NCBI RefSeq assembly: GCF_014861485.1
Contig: NZ_JACZHT010000005.1
Coordinates: 149,939-213,938, forward strand
Reading direction: 5' to 3'
DNA: 64,000 nt
DNA from: Phaeovibrio sulfidiphilus
GTDB taxonomy: Bacteria; Pseudomonadota; Alphaproteobacteria; Rhodospirillales; Rhodospirillaceae
A program made the translations under genes and the position numbers. How positions within the stretch are numbered: the first letter of the stretch is position 1; every line of letters starts with the position of its first letter. Shown here piece after piece: positions 1-8,800 of this stretch. The notes under the pieces were generated by a model. It made no database searches. It was not told the DNA's origin and saw only the letters and a program-made list of their open reading frames with translations.

Positions 1-1103
1 GTCACCGCTCCTCCATAGTTATAAAGAGCACCGCCTCCGGCAAACCCAGTCTGCACAGTACTCGTGCCGGAGTTGCCCTCAAATTTAGCGACCCCGGCGA
101 TTTTCAATATTGACCCGGACCAATTACTGATTGCGCCACCAAGAGCATAAAAGCCAGACACCTCATTGCGAAAGAACTCTGCCGTCTTTTCAAGAGTGAC
201 GCCTGCCGGATTTCCGGTGCTGAAAATCGCACCGCCATGGGCTTTTCCAGACCCCGCAGCCGTTGCTGTGTTCCCGGTAAAGCGTGCCGCATCTTTCAAA
301 ATCACAGCACCGTCAAGGCTGGCGATCGCTCCACCCCGGCTCAAACCGTCCCGTTCCATGCTGTTGGCAGTATTGTTTTCAAAGGTCGCCGCACCCACAA
401 TATTGACGGAGCCAGTAGAGTTGTAAATTGCTCCGCCGTTGGCCTGAGACGCTTGCTTTACGGCTTGAGCGCTGTTGTTTCTGAAGACAGCGGACTCATT
501 GAAAATCGCATCGCCATTACGGTTGGAAAAAGCCCCCCCGTATGCGGCACTGGAGCTTTCAACAACGCGCGCGGTGTTTTCTATAAACTCTATACGTCCC
601 ACATAGACAGAACCACCATCGCTGGAGATGGATCCACCGTAGGACAACCCTCTTAGCTTCTGGCTTTCCGAGAGGTTCTTGGTGAAGACAGAGGCGCCGG
701 AGAGGGTTAACGACCCTTTATTGTAAATCGCACCCCCCTCGACAAGAGCATCTGCCTTGCTCAGGCTGTTCTCCATGATTTTCAGGGTTTTGGTGTCTGC
801 CACGGACAGGGTCGCCGTGACACCGCCATCGACAGCCAGACGCTGGTCCGCGCTGCCGGATGTGGCCTGGAGCGTCGTGTCCTCGGAAAAGGTGACCTTT
901 CCTCCCGATCCGGAGAACGTCAGGTCGGACAGATCTCGACTGAACTGCGCGCCCACAAGCTCTTCCCAGGCCACCACGCCCGTGACGGTACAGGTGCCAC
1001 TACCGCCCGAAGGGCAGTCATAGGCCTGTGCCGACGCCTGCCCGGCCCCGGTGACCGTGAGCGCCAGAGCGAGAGCTACACCATAACGGACACGCATTCG
1101 CAT
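1..1103 (-). CDS. Secreted beta-helix repeat protein (autotransporter / polymorphic outer-membrane protein-like), C-terminus outside window
   Basis: Translation from position 1103 runs open to the window edge (about 367 residues). The first ~27 residues form a signal peptide (basic MRMRVR, an Ala/Leu/Val core, and AQA before YDC). The rest is built from repeats of about 50-60 residues carrying GGAIYN or GGAIFS-like turns and F-E/T-x-N-T/S-A motifs, for example FENNTANS and FTGNTATA. This pattern is typical of right-handed beta-helix passenger domains in autotransporters and chlamydial-type Pmp proteins, so the protein is probably exported to the cell surface. The C-terminal translocator cannot be seen. 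A second in-frame ATG at 1097 has a better-placed AGG ribosome-binding site than the first ATG at 1103. The leader is AT-rich, unlike the surrounding DNA. Adhesin is only one possible role. Confidence 0.75.
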   Translation of the reverse strand, partial: MRMRVRYGVALALALTVTGAGQASAQAYDCPSGGSGTCTVTGVVAWEELVGAQFSRDLSDLTFSGSGGKVTFSEDTTLQATSGSADQRLAVDGGVTATLSVADTKTLKIMENSLSKADALVEGGAIYNKGSLTLSGASVFTKNLSESQKLRGLSYGGSISSDGGSVYVGRIEFIENTARVVESSSAAYGGAFSNRNGDAIFNESAVFRNNSAQAVKQASQANGGAIYNSTGSVNIVGAATFENNTANSMERDGLSRGGAIASLDGAVILKDAARFTGNTATAAGSGKAHGGAIFSTGNPAGVTLEKTAEFFRNEVSGFYALGGAISNWSGSILKIAGVAKFEGNSGTSTVQTGFAGGGALYNYGGAV

Positions 1104-1124
1104 CCTATGGTTGTGACTTGAGGC

Positions 1125-1148
1125 AAAAAAATGCCGCGACTGAGGCAT
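1125..1148 (-). terminator. Short hairpin plus T-run in the leader of the beta-helix gene (possible attenuator)
   Basis: On the minus strand ATGCC and GGCAT can pair around an 8-nt loop and are followed directly by seven T residues, just upstream of the start codon. The geometry is that of an intrinsic terminator inside a 5' leader. The stem is only 5 bp, so it may be too weak to work or may be chance. Confidence 0.3.
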
Positions 1149-1593
1149 AACAGGACACTCCCGACCGTCTGACTTTTCCGAAAAGATAGAGACCATTAGG
1201 TCAGATCGACCAGAAACATCAACACAACACGAACTATAAAAGGCATATTTATATTTACAGTTGCAATTAAACAACCACACAATGAATGTTGATTCTTTTA
1301 TTTTTCCGTAAACTCGATAGATTTCACGCACTTATATTCAACATAAACATTTAGTTGTTAATATTTACACCAAAATCCGGCATATCAGCTACCTGGGGTT
1401 CCGGGGCCGCTGGTGCCGAAACGGCCGGGACTGGGATCCGACGCGCGGGCGATTACATGGCCCGGCCGGCCGCCCGTTCGGCAGAAGCCCGCCAGCGCCC
1501 CGCCTGCGCCCCACATGCCCCCATATGGCCGCCCTTGGGCCGCCCCTGTGCCGCGCTGCAGTAACCTCCGGTTTTTCTGGACAGAAAACTGGT

Positions 1594-1612
1594 GTTTATA
1601 AGCGTTATAAAC
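1594..1612. promoter_or_regulatory. Perfect 19-bp palindrome, probable repressor operator of the mmd operon
   Basis: The sequence GTTTATAAGCGTTATAAAC has 8-bp arms that are exact reverse complements around a 3-nt centre. It lies about 130 bp upstream of mmdA and overlaps -10-like TTTATAA/TTATAA sequences, with a TGGACA hexamer just upstream. A dimeric helix-turn-helix regulator (TetR, GntR or similar) is the usual reader of such a site. Which regulator binds is unknown; no regulator gene is adjacent. Confidence 0.5.
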
Positions 1613-1743
1613 TCTGGTACGGTAACGGATCCTGCAGGCCTCAGCCCCGAACCGGACTGCCGCCCTGTCCTGCCGCGACAGCACCGCCCGGGAAGCACAC
1701 CGGCTCCCGGCCCGCTGCGCCCCCTCACACCACGAGAGGTGCC

Positions 1744-3297
1744 ATGCCCATTGATCCAGACCAGGCTGCCCGGCTAGAGGAACGGCGCGAGCAGCTTCGC
1801 GAGGGGGGCGGGGTGGACGCGATCCGCAAGCGCCACGACCGGGGCCAGATGACCGCCCGGGAGCGGATCGACGCCCTGTTCGACAGCGGAACCTTCCAGG
1901 AAACCGGCCTTCATGTGCGCCACGCCACCCGGGCCTTTGGCGTTGACGAGCGCCGCACCCTGCCGGGAGACGGCGTGGTCTGCGGCACGGGCATGGTCTC
2001 GGGACGCCTGGTGTGCTCGTTCTCGCAGGATTTCACGGTCATGGCCGGGACGGTGGGGCGCATGCATGCCCGCAAGGTCTGTGACGTCATGCACATGGCG
2101 GAAAAGACGGGCTCGCCGGTGGTGGCCTTCCAGGATTCGGGCGGCGCGCGCATCCAGGAGGGGGTCGAGGCCCTGGCCGGATACGGCGACATCTTCTATT
2201 CCAACGTTCTGCTGTCCGGGGTCGTGCCCCAGATTGCGGTCATTGCGGGCCCCTGCGCGGGCGGAGCGGCCTACTCCCCCGCCCTGATGGACTTCATCAT
2301 CATGACCCGCACGAACGCCCACATGTTCATCACGGGCCCCGAGGTGATCCGGGCGGTGACCGGGCAGGACACCACCATGGACGCCATCGGCAGCGCCGCA
2401 ATGCACGCGGGGGTCTCCGGCAACGTGCACTTCATCGCCGAGGACGACCGCCACGCGGTCGAGCTTGTGCACCGGCTCCTGTCCTTCCTGCCCGCGAACA
2501 ACTCCGAGGATCCGCCCAACATCCCGATGGACCTGGCGGTGGAGCCGGACCCGGTCATGAACACCCTGCTGCCCGACGATCCCGCCATGGCCCTGGACGT
2601 GCGCACGATCGTGAGGCGCCTTGTGGACGCGGGGGACTTCCTCGAGGTCCATGCCGCCTTCGCGCGCAATCTGGTGGTGGGCTTCGGACGCCTCTACGGG
2701 ACCGTGGTGGGCATCATCGCCAACCAGCCCATGGTGCTGGCCGGAGCCCTTGATATCGACTCCTCCGACAAGGGGGCGCGCTTCATCCGGTTTTGCAACG
2801 CCTTCAACATTCCGGTTGTGACACTGGTGGACGTCCCCGGCTTCATGCCCGGCGTGGACCAGGAACGGGGCGGCATCATCCGTCACGGCGCCAAGCTCCT
2901 GTTCGCCTATGGCTCGGCCACGGTTCCCAAGATCACCGTCATCCTGCGCAAGGCCTACGGCGGCGCCTACCTGGCCATGTGCGGCCAGGCCATGGGGGCG
3001 GACGTGGTCTATGCCTGGCCGTCGGCGGAAATCGCGGTCATGGGCGCCGAGGGGGCGGTCAACCTGCTCTACCGCGCCGAGCTGGCCGAGGCGGATGACC
3101 GGCGGGAAAAAGCCGCGGAGCTGGCGGCCGAATACCGGAGCGAGTTTGCCTCGCCCTACCATTCGGCGGCCCTGGACTTCGTGACCGACATCATCCTGCC
3201 GGAGGAAACCCGCTGGACCGTCGGCCTGGCCCTGCGCAAGCTCGCGGCCAAGCGCGAGCTGCGTCCGGCAAAAAAGCACGGGAACATTCCGCTATGA
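1744..3297 (+). CDS. mmdA: Carboxyltransferase (alpha) subunit of Na+-translocating methylmalonyl-CoA decarboxylase
   Basis: This 517-residue protein is an acyl-CoA carboxyltransferase. The N half has the oxyanion-hole segment GPCAGGAAYSPA at residues 169-180. The C half has the acyl-CoA site region KAYGGAYLAMCGQ near 403-415 and the family signature YAWPSAEIAVMG at 423-434. Length fits methylmalonyl-CoA decarboxylase or propionyl-CoA carboxylase beta, and is shorter than the ~587-residue glutaconyl-CoA enzyme. In the complex it moves the carboxyl group of (S)-methylmalonyl-CoA to biotin on MmdC. The decisive context is what follows: a small membrane subunit, a biotin carrier and an OadB-type pump, with no biotin carboxylase. 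The start at 1744 has GAGAGG upstream. Substrate (methylmalonyl-, malonyl- or glutaconyl-CoA) is inferred from length and family resemblance. Confidence 0.85.
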   Translation: MPIDPDQAARLEERREQLREGGGVDAIRKRHDRGQMTARERIDALFDSGTFQETGLHVRHATRAFGVDERRTLPGDGVVCGTGMVSGRLVCSFSQDFTVMAGTVGRMHARKVCDVMHMAEKTGSPVVAFQDSGGARIQEGVEALAGYGDIFYSNVLLSGVVPQIAVIAGPCAGGAAYSPALMDFIIMTRTNAHMFITGPEVIRAVTGQDTTMDAIGSAAMHAGVSGNVHFIAEDDRHAVELVHRLLSFLPANNSEDPPNIPMDLAVEPDPVMNTLLPDDPAMALDVRTIVRRLVDAGDFLEVHAAFARNLVVGFGRLYGTVVGIIANQPMVLAGALDIDSSDKGARFIRFCNAFNIPVVTLVDVPGFMPGVDQERGGIIRHGAKLLFAYGSATVPKITVILRKAYGGAYLAMCGQAMGADVVYAWPSAEIAVMGAEGAVNLLYRAELAEADDRREKAAELAAEYRSEFASPYHSAALDFVTDIILPEETRWTVGLALRKLAAKRELRPAKKHGNIPL

Positions 3298-3689
3298 CCC
3301 TGGAGCCGGTCCTTTTCTCCCTCAAGGTGTACGGCCTTGTCATTGTCATCTCTTTCTTCTGCGCGGCGGTGATCCGGCTGATCGTTCTGGTCCTGTCGTC
3401 CCAGGCCGAGCGCTCCCGGGCCCGGGAGGCGGCACGGGACGCGGCAGGGGCAGGAGCACGAGCAGGCGGCCCCGACGCACCCGGGCCCGCCGCGGCCCCG
3501 GCGGTGTGCTGCGCGGGCGGCGACATCCCGCCCGAGCACGTGGCCATCATCGCCGCTGCGGTCCATGCCCTGGGGTTTGACGGCCCCGTGGTCCAGATTT
3601 CCGAGCCGAGGCCGCGGGAGGGCTGGGTGTCCGCCGGGCGCTTCGCCCTCCACTCGTCGCACAACGTCTTCAAGGGGCGCCAGAGATAG
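3294..3689 (+). CDS. mmdD: Small membrane-anchored (delta/OadG-like) subunit of the Na+-pumping decarboxylase
   Basis: The 131-residue product has one N-terminal membrane helix (about residues 8-35) followed by an Arg/Ala- and Gly/Pro-rich linker and a short C-terminal domain with IPPEHVAIIAAAVHAL and a basic end. This is the architecture of OadG/MmdD subunits, which hold the soluble carboxyltransferase and biotin protein on the membrane pump. Its ATG overlaps the mmdA stop (ATGA), so the two are translationally coupled. The linker carries an unusual CC pair (residues 71-72 region). Sequence identity in this family is low, so the call leans on position and topology. Confidence 0.75.
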   Translation: MTLEPVLFSLKVYGLVIVISFFCAAVIRLIVLVLSSQAERSRAREAARDAAGAGARAGGPDAPGPAAAPAVCCAGGDIPPEHVAIIAAAVHALGFDGPVVQISEPRPREGWVSAGRFALHSSHNVFKGRQR

Positions 3690-3787
3690 GCCCCGCCGCC
3701 CTCCGGAACGGACCGGGAGCAGACACAGACCGGGCGCAAGCCGGTCACCAGCCCCCACGCCACGCCACACCACTGCAAGGAACCGAC

Positions 3788-4192
3788 ATGAGGCAGGAAC
3801 TGCGAATTACCATTGATGGCCGGACCTACAACGTGATTGTGGAGAACGTCACCGGATCCTCGTCCGAGACCTTCTACCCCTCCCCCGCCATGCGCTCCGA
3901 CATCATCGAGCCCACCATTGCCGAGACCCCTGCCCCCCGCCCGGCCGAGAAGCTCACGCCCTTTGCCGCCAACGCCCGCCCGGGCGACGTGGTCAGCCCC
4001 ATGAGCGGGGTTCTGGTGGAGTACACCGTCAGGGCCGGGGACCGGGTCGCCCTGGACCAGCAGGTTGCCACCATCGAGGCCATGAAGATGAAAACCGTCA
4101 TCGTCTCCCACCTGGAGGGAACCGTGACCAAACTGCATCTGGAGCCCGGCGCCCCGGTGGAGGCCGGCCAGCCCCTGGTCAGCATCGGCTGA
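3788..4192 (+). CDS. mmdC: Biotin carboxyl carrier (gamma) subunit of the decarboxylase
   Basis: The 134-residue protein ends in a biotinyl/lipoyl domain (about residues 65-134) with the biotin-attachment motif EAMKM at 97-101, so Lys100 should carry biotin. The N-terminal part (MRQELRITIDGRTYNV) resembles the entry segment of MmdC and glutaconyl-CoA decarboxylase gamma subunits. A Pro/Ala-rich linker joins the two, shorter than in many relatives. It shuttles CO2 from MmdA to MmdB. The gene follows mmdD by about 100 bp in the same direction; the start has AAGGA upstream. Confidence 0.88.
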   Translation: MRQELRITIDGRTYNVIVENVTGSSSETFYPSPAMRSDIIEPTIAETPAPRPAEKLTPFAANARPGDVVSPMSGVLVEYTVRAGDRVALDQQVATIEAMKMKTVIVSHLEGTVTKLHLEPGAPVEAGQPLVSIG

Positions 4193-4271
4193 ACCGGCCC
4201 GCCCGCGCGCGGTCCGGCACCCGCCGGCTCCGCCACACGCTCCCGGACAACGGCTGTTAAGGATAGCGCCC

Positions 4272-5480
4272 GTGGACACCTTGCTTGCGGATACTCTCGA
4301 CTTCTTTCAGGGCATTGCCACGCTCGTGTACGCCGAGGATCTCTCCATCACGGCGATGCGGCTGTTTCTGATCTTCCTGGGCGGGCTGCTGATCTACCTG
4401 GGCCGCAAGGGCGTGCTCGAGGCCCTTCTGATGATGCCCATGGGCCTGGGCATGATGGCCGTGAACGCCGGAGTGTTCTTCGGGATCGACCGAAAGCCCA
4501 CCAACCTGTTCATTGACCCGCTGGTGGCCCAGACCGACGACCTGGTCAGCATTCTCCAGGTGGACTGGCTCCAGCCCATCTACACCCTCAGCTTCTCCAA
4601 CGGCCTGATCGCGTGTCTGGTGTTCATGGGCATCGGGGTGCTCCTGGACGTGGGCTTCATGATGGCCCGCCCGTTCCAGAGCATGTTCGTGGCCCTGTTC
4701 GCCGAGCTGGGGACGGTCGCGGTCTATCCGCTGGCGGTCTGGCTGGGCCTGACGGAAGGCGAGTCCGCCGCGGTCGCCACCATCGGCGGCGCGGACGGGC
4801 CCATGGTGCTGTTTGCCTCGCTCCTGCTGGCGCCGGCCCTGTTTGTGCCGATCACCGTGGTCGCGTACCTGTACCTGGGCCTGACCTACGGAGGCTACCC
4901 CTACCTGATCCGGATCATGGTGCCGAAGAAGCTCCGGGCCATCCAGCCGCCGCCGCCCAAAAAGCCGGTGGTGATCACCTCGGGGCAGAAGATCGTCTTC
5001 GCGGTGGTCATGTGCACCCTTCTGTGCCTCCTGTTTCCCGTGGCCTCGCCCCTGTTCTTCTCCCTGTTCCTGGGGATCATCATCCGGGAAAGCGGGCTCG
5101 AGCACCTCAGCCAGCTTCTGGGCACCACCATCCTCTACGGCGCGACCCTGTTCCTGGGCATCCTTCTGGGCGTGCTGACCGAGGCCAACACCATCATGAA
5201 CCCGCAGGTTCTGACGCTCCTGCTGCTGGGGATCCTTGCGCTTCTGATTTCGGGAATTGGCGGGCTTCTGGGGGGCTACGCCCTGTATGTCCTGACCCGG
5301 GGACGCTTCAACCCGGTGATCGGCATCGCGGGAGTGTCGTGCGTGCCCACCTGCGCCAAGGTGGCCCAGAAGTCCGTGGCGCCGGGAGTAATCGTCCTGC
5401 CCGAGGCCCTGGGCGTGTCCATCAGCGGCGTCATCACGTCGGCGATCTTTGCGGGTGTTTTCGTGACCCTGCTGCGCTAG
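4272..5480 (+). CDS. mmdB: Na+-pumping beta subunit (OadB/MmdB/GcdB family) of the decarboxylase
   Basis: The 402-residue polytopic membrane protein belongs to the OadB family, which decarboxylates carboxybiotin and uses the energy to export Na+. Family landmarks are visible: IGGADGPMVLFAS (the aspartate is essential in studied OadB), NPVIGIAGVSCVP in the late membrane region, and a final GVSISGVITSAI segment. There the usual NVAGVIGSA-type sequence is altered. The start is GTG at 4272 with AAGGATAG upstream. The last gene of the operon ends here; recR is convergent. Run forward the complex gives propionyl-CoA, CO2 and a Na+ gradient; it could also run in reverse to carboxylate propionyl-CoA. 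Confidence 0.88.
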   Translation: MDTLLADTLDFFQGIATLVYAEDLSITAMRLFLIFLGGLLIYLGRKGVLEALLMMPMGLGMMAVNAGVFFGIDRKPTNLFIDPLVAQTDDLVSILQVDWLQPIYTLSFSNGLIACLVFMGIGVLLDVGFMMARPFQSMFVALFAELGTVAVYPLAVWLGLTEGESAAVATIGGADGPMVLFASLLLAPALFVPITVVAYLYLGLTYGGYPYLIRIMVPKKLRAIQPPPPKKPVVITSGQKIVFAVVMCTLLCLLFPVASPLFFSLFLGIIIRESGLEHLSQLLGTTILYGATLFLGILLGVLTEANTIMNPQVLTLLLLGILALLISGIGGLLGGYALYVLTRGRFNPVIGIAGVSCVPTCAKVAQKSVAPGVIVLPEALGVSISGVITSAIFAGVFVTLLR

Positions 5481-5562
5481 GGGCCGGGCCGATGGGCCGG
5501 AACCAATGGCCCCGGACCGGGCGGACCGGCGGGCGCCGGGCTGTGGATCCCCAACCGGGGCG

Positions 5563-6156
5563 CTAGACCGGGCGGCGGGCCCGCAGCGCGGCACTGAGGG
5601 TGCCGTCATCCAGGTAGTCGAGCTCGCCCCCCACGGGGACGCCCTGGGCCAGGCTGGTGACCGGGCGCCCCAGAGCCTCCAGATGGTCGGCAATGACGTG
5701 GGCCGTGGTCTGCCCCTCCACCGTCGCCGGGAGGGCAAGGATAACCTCCCGTACCGTCTCCTCGGCCGCGCGGGCGTACAGGCGCTCGAACCCCAGATCC
5801 TCGGGGCGCACTCCGTCAAGGGCGGACAGAAGCCCCCCCAGCACGAAATAGCGCCCGCGGAACTCGCCGCCGCGCTCCAGCGCCCACAGGTCGGCCACGT
5901 CCCGCACAACGCACAGAAGGCCCGCGTCCCGGCGCTCGTCCGTGCACAGGCGACACGGGGTGCAGGTGTCCAGATTGCCGCACAGGGGGCACTCGACCAC
6001 GCGCTCGCTGACCGCCGTCAGGGCGTCGCGCAGGGGATCAAGAAGCGTGGTGCGTCGGCGCAGCAGGGCAAGCGCGATCCGGCGACCGGACCGGGGCCCC
6101 AGACCGGGCAGCCGCCCGAGGACGGTGATCAGATGCTCGATTTCGTTCGTGCTCAC
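5563..6156 (-). CDS. recR: Recombination mediator RecR
   Basis: The 197-residue protein has the helix-hairpin-helix region ([14 protein letters not shown], residues 16-29), the zinc finger cysteines C56, C59, C68 and C71 (with an extra C65), and a Toprim domain from about 80 to 175. Length is normal for RecR, which with RecO loads RecA at gaps. The start is GTG ([10 protein letters not shown]). It is the third gene of the conserved dnaX-ybaB-recR order, about 160 bp after ybaB. Confidence 0.95.
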   Translation of the reverse strand: MSTNEIEHLITVLGRLPGLGPRSGRRIALALLRRRTTLLDPLRDALTAVSERVVECPLCGNLDTCTPCRLCTDERRDAGLLCVVRDVADLWALERGGEFRGRYFVLGGLLSALDGVRPEDLGFERLYARAAEETVREVILALPATVEGQTTAHVIADHLEALGRPVTSLAQGVPVGGELDYLDDGTLSAALRARRPV

Positions 6157-6314
6157 GAGTGGGTCTGCCTTTCAGCGCGGTCTGCATGGCCTGCGGGGGT
6201 CTGTCCCCGGGGGCCTTCCCCAAAACCCGTCCGCTCCAGTCGGAAACGCCGGAACCGGCCCCCGCATCAGCAGCAGAGGCCCGCCCCGGCGCAAAACTCA
6301 GGCTGGACGCGATC

Positions 6315-6638
6315 CTAGAACGGCAGGCCCATGCCGCCGGGCAGCGACAGGCCGCCGGTGACCTCGGCCATCTTCTCCTTGGCGACCTCGTCAACCCGGA
6401 CCTTCGCATCGGCAAAGGCGGCCACGATCAGGTCCTGGACCATTTCCGCATCCTCGGGCCGCAGAATGGACGGATCAAGACGAACGGACTTCAGCTCGAA
6501 CTTGCCGCTGACGGCCACCTCGACCATGCCGGCGCCGGACACACCCCGAACCTCCAGAGCCTCCAGCTGCTTCTGGGCGTCCTCCATCCGGGTTTTCATC
6601 TCCTGGGCGGCTTTGAGCATCTGGCCGATATTTTTCAT
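6315..6638 (-). CDS. ybaB: YbaB/EbfC family nucleoid-associated protein
   Basis: The 107-residue protein matches the YbaB/EbfC family: a coiled-coil start (MKNIGQMLKAAQEMKTRM), the central VEVAVSGKFELKSV strand pair and a C-terminal helix with a Gly/Pro tail. Members bind DNA as tweezer-like dimers. The ATG overlaps the dnaX stop by 4 bp, so it is co-translated with the clamp-loader gene; this pairing is widespread in bacteria. Confidence 0.93.
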   Translation of the reverse strand: MKNIGQMLKAAQEMKTRMEDAQKQLEALEVRGVSGAGMVEVAVSGKFELKSVRLDPSILRPEDAEMVQDLIVAAFADAKVRVDEVAKEKMAEVTGGLSLPGGMGLPF

Positions 6639-8491
6639 GAGTCATCCTCTGTATCGAAGGGGTCGATGAGATTGTCTTCAAAGGTGGCCTCAAGAGCGTC
6701 GGAGGACGTGTCCTCCAGCTCGAGGGCTTTCAGGTTGACCCGAACCGCGCCCACCTCCGCGCCGGGGAACAGCTCCAGGATCGAGGCCACCACCGGGTCG
6801 GCATGAATATCCGCCTGGCGCTCGCTATGCAAGGGGACCGCTCCGGGCCGGTCGCTGACCGAGACCACCCAGCGCGCGCCGGTCCACCGGGAGAGAAGCT
6901 CGCCCACCTGCCCCGCCAGGCTGCGGGGCGCCTCCTCCAGCGGGTGGAACTCGAGAACCCGGGCCTTCGCATCAAAGCGCACCAGCTGGACCTGCCGCTC
7001 CAGCGACACAACAAGATCCATGCGCCGCTTCTCGCGAAACAGCTCCACCAGATGAACAAACGAGCGCGGAGAGGGCGCGAACGCCGCTGCCGCCTCGGGC
7101 ATCGCGCCCCCCGTCTGGGGAATGGCCCCATTGGAAATGGCCATGGTCGGACCGGGCCCCGAGGCCCCCACGGCCATGGGAGCCGCATAGGCGTGGCCCA
7201 TGGCCGAGCCTCCCGGCCCGCCGCCGGCTGACGGCGCGCCCCCGGCTCCGCCGTCCGCGGGACCGCCGGGAAGCACCGGGATCTCGCCGCGCTGAAGACG
7301 GCGCAGAAGATCCTCGGGGAACGGCAGGTCGCCCGCATAGCCAAGGCGGATCAGGGTCATCTCCACCGCCTGGAGAGGCAACGGGGCCTCGCGGGTCTCG
7401 GACAGGCCCTTGATCAGGATCTGCCAGGCCCGGTTCAGCACCCTCATGGACAGGCGGGATGCCAGATCCCGCGCCCGCTCCCGGTCCGAATCCCCCACGG
7501 GGGCCTCGGCGTCCAGGCTGTCGGGCGCCACCTTGATGCGGGTCATCCAGTGAACCAGCCCCAGAAGATCCTGAAGCACCGTCAGCGGATCCGCCCCCAG
7601 GGCATACTGGGCGCCCAGCTCGTCGAGCGCGGCGGGAACCCGACCGGACAGGACGTGCTCCAGCAGGTCCAGAACCCGGCTGCGGTCCGCAAGGCCCAGC
7701 ATGTCGGCCACCATGGCCGCGCCGACCTCGCCGCCCGCGTGGGCAATGGCCTGGTCCAGAAGGGACAGCCCGTCACGCACCGACCCGTCAGCGGCCCGGG
7801 CGATCAGGCGGATGGCCTCGGGCTCGACCGGAATGCCCTCGAGCCCGGCAATGCGGGTGAAGTGCTCCTCCAGAAGCCCCAGAGGCACCCGGCGCAGGTC
7901 GAACCGCTGGCAGCGCGACAGCACCGTCACCGGAACCTTGCGCAGCTCGGTGGTGGCAAAGATGAATTTGACGTGGGGCGGCGGCTCCTCCAGCGTTTTC
8001 AGCAGGGCGTTGAACGCCTGGCTGGAGAGCATGTGCACTTCGTCGATGATATAGACCTTGGTCCGCGCCATGGCCGGGCGGTAGCGCACCGACTCCAGGA
8101 TCTCGCGGATGTCGCCCACACCGGTGTGGGAGGCGGCGTCCATCTCCTGGACGTCCACGTGACGGTCCTGGGCGATGGCGCGGCAGTGCTCACACACCCC
8201 GCAGGGGTCGATGGTCACGGAGCCGTTTCCGTCCGGGCCGACGCAGTTGAGCGCCCGGGCAATCAGACGGGCCGTGGTGGTCTTGCCCACACCCCGGACA
8301 CCGGTCAGCATCCAGGCCTGGGCAAGGCGCCCGGACTCGATGGCATGGCGAAGGGTCCGGACCAGGACTTCCTGGCCGATCAGGGACTCGAAGGTGGAGG
8401 GGCGATATTTCCGGGCCAGCACCCGATAACCGGCCGCCCCGGTCGAGTCCGTATCCAGAAACGTGTCGCTCGGGGGATGAGTGTCGGTCAT
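6635..8491 (-). CDS. dnaX: DNA polymerase III subunits gamma/tau
   Basis: The 618-residue clamp-loader ATPase has Walker A GVRGVGKT at 64-71, zinc cysteines C83, C97, C100 and C103, Walker B DEVH at 150-153, and the SRC sensor near LSRCQRF. The C-terminal half (from about 380) is a Gly/Ala/Pro-rich linker with a distal folded domain, as in tau. No clear frameshift signal for a separate gamma form was noticed. It drives loading of the beta clamp at the replication fork. It begins the dnaX-ybaB-recR operon, about 210 bp downstream of the SRP RNA gene. Confidence 0.95.
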   Translation of the reverse strand: MTDTHPPSDTFLDTDSTGAAGYRVLARKYRPSTFESLIGQEVLVRTLRHAIESGRLAQAWMLTGVRGVGKTTTARLIARALNCVGPDGNGSVTIDPCGVCEHCRAIAQDRHVDVQEMDAASHTGVGDIREILESVRYRPAMARTKVYIIDEVHMLSSQAFNALLKTLEEPPPHVKFIFATTELRKVPVTVLSRCQRFDLRRVPLGLLEEHFTRIAGLEGIPVEPEAIRLIARAADGSVRDGLSLLDQAIAHAGGEVGAAMVADMLGLADRSRVLDLLEHVLSGRVPAALDELGAQYALGADPLTVLQDLLGLVHWMTRIKVAPDSLDAEAPVGDSDRERARDLASRLSMRVLNRAWQILIKGLSETREAPLPLQAVEMTLIRLGYAGDLPFPEDLLRRLQRGEIPVLPGGPADGGAGGAPSAGGGPGGSAMGHAYAAPMAVGASGPGPTMAISNGAIPQTGGAMPEAAAAFAPSPRSFVHLVELFREKRRMDLVVSLERQVQLVRFDAKARVLEFHPLEEAPRSLAGQVGELLSRWTGARWVVSVSDRPGAVPLHSERQADIHADPVVASILELFPGAEVGAVRVNLKALELEDTSSDALEATFEDNLIDPFDTEDDS

Positions 8492-8702
8492 TCCAGGTCA
8501 GTGGGGGGCAGCCCCCATATGGCAGGTGAGCCGAAAACGCGTCCGACGCTGGAGGATGTTGCCGCCCGGCACCGGAAACGATCGAAAGTCAGGGTTCCGG
8601 TCCGTTATTCCGCGCGGCCGTGCCACTCGCGAACGGTCCCGGACTCCCGGGAGGATGTTCCGGGAACCGCACCGGTGCCGTCAAGGCGCCTGCGCGAAAA
8701 AG

Positions 8703-8800
8703 GCGGAAGACTGAACGCGACCCGCGGTGCATCCGTTACGGCTGCTTCCTTCCGGACCTGACCGGGTTGGCGGAGCCTCACGCCCGCGCCAGCCTTCCGC
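8703..8800 (-). ncRNA. ffs: Signal recognition particle RNA, small (4.5S) type
   Basis: The minus strand holds the invariant SRP core: GGTCAGGTCCGGAAGG followed by AAGCAGCC, with the GGAA tetraloop that binds Ffh. The ends GCGGAAG and CTTCCGC pair to close a hairpin of about 98 nt. The 3' end runs into CCTTTTTCGC, an intrinsic-type terminator tail. A TATACA sequence lies a few bases upstream of the 5' end as a likely -10. The exact ends are estimated from base pairing. Confidence 0.93.

Larger units (their letters stand above)
1104..1743. other. Divergent intergenic region between the beta-helix gene and mmdA
   Basis: No gene is supported here. The part from about 1150 to 1380 is strikingly AT-rich for this chromosome and must hold the promoter of the beta-helix gene on the minus strand. 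The part from about 1384 to 1743 is GC-rich again and holds the leader of the mmd operon, with a palindrome at 1594-1612. The mmdA frame stays open upstream of its chosen start, but this stretch crosses the palindrome and lacks a convincing start. Confidence 0.6.

Noticed and set aside
1774..3279. 501-codon open frame antisense to mmdA
   Set aside because: It is a by-product of high GC content opposite a clearly conserved gene; its translation has no recognisable domain.
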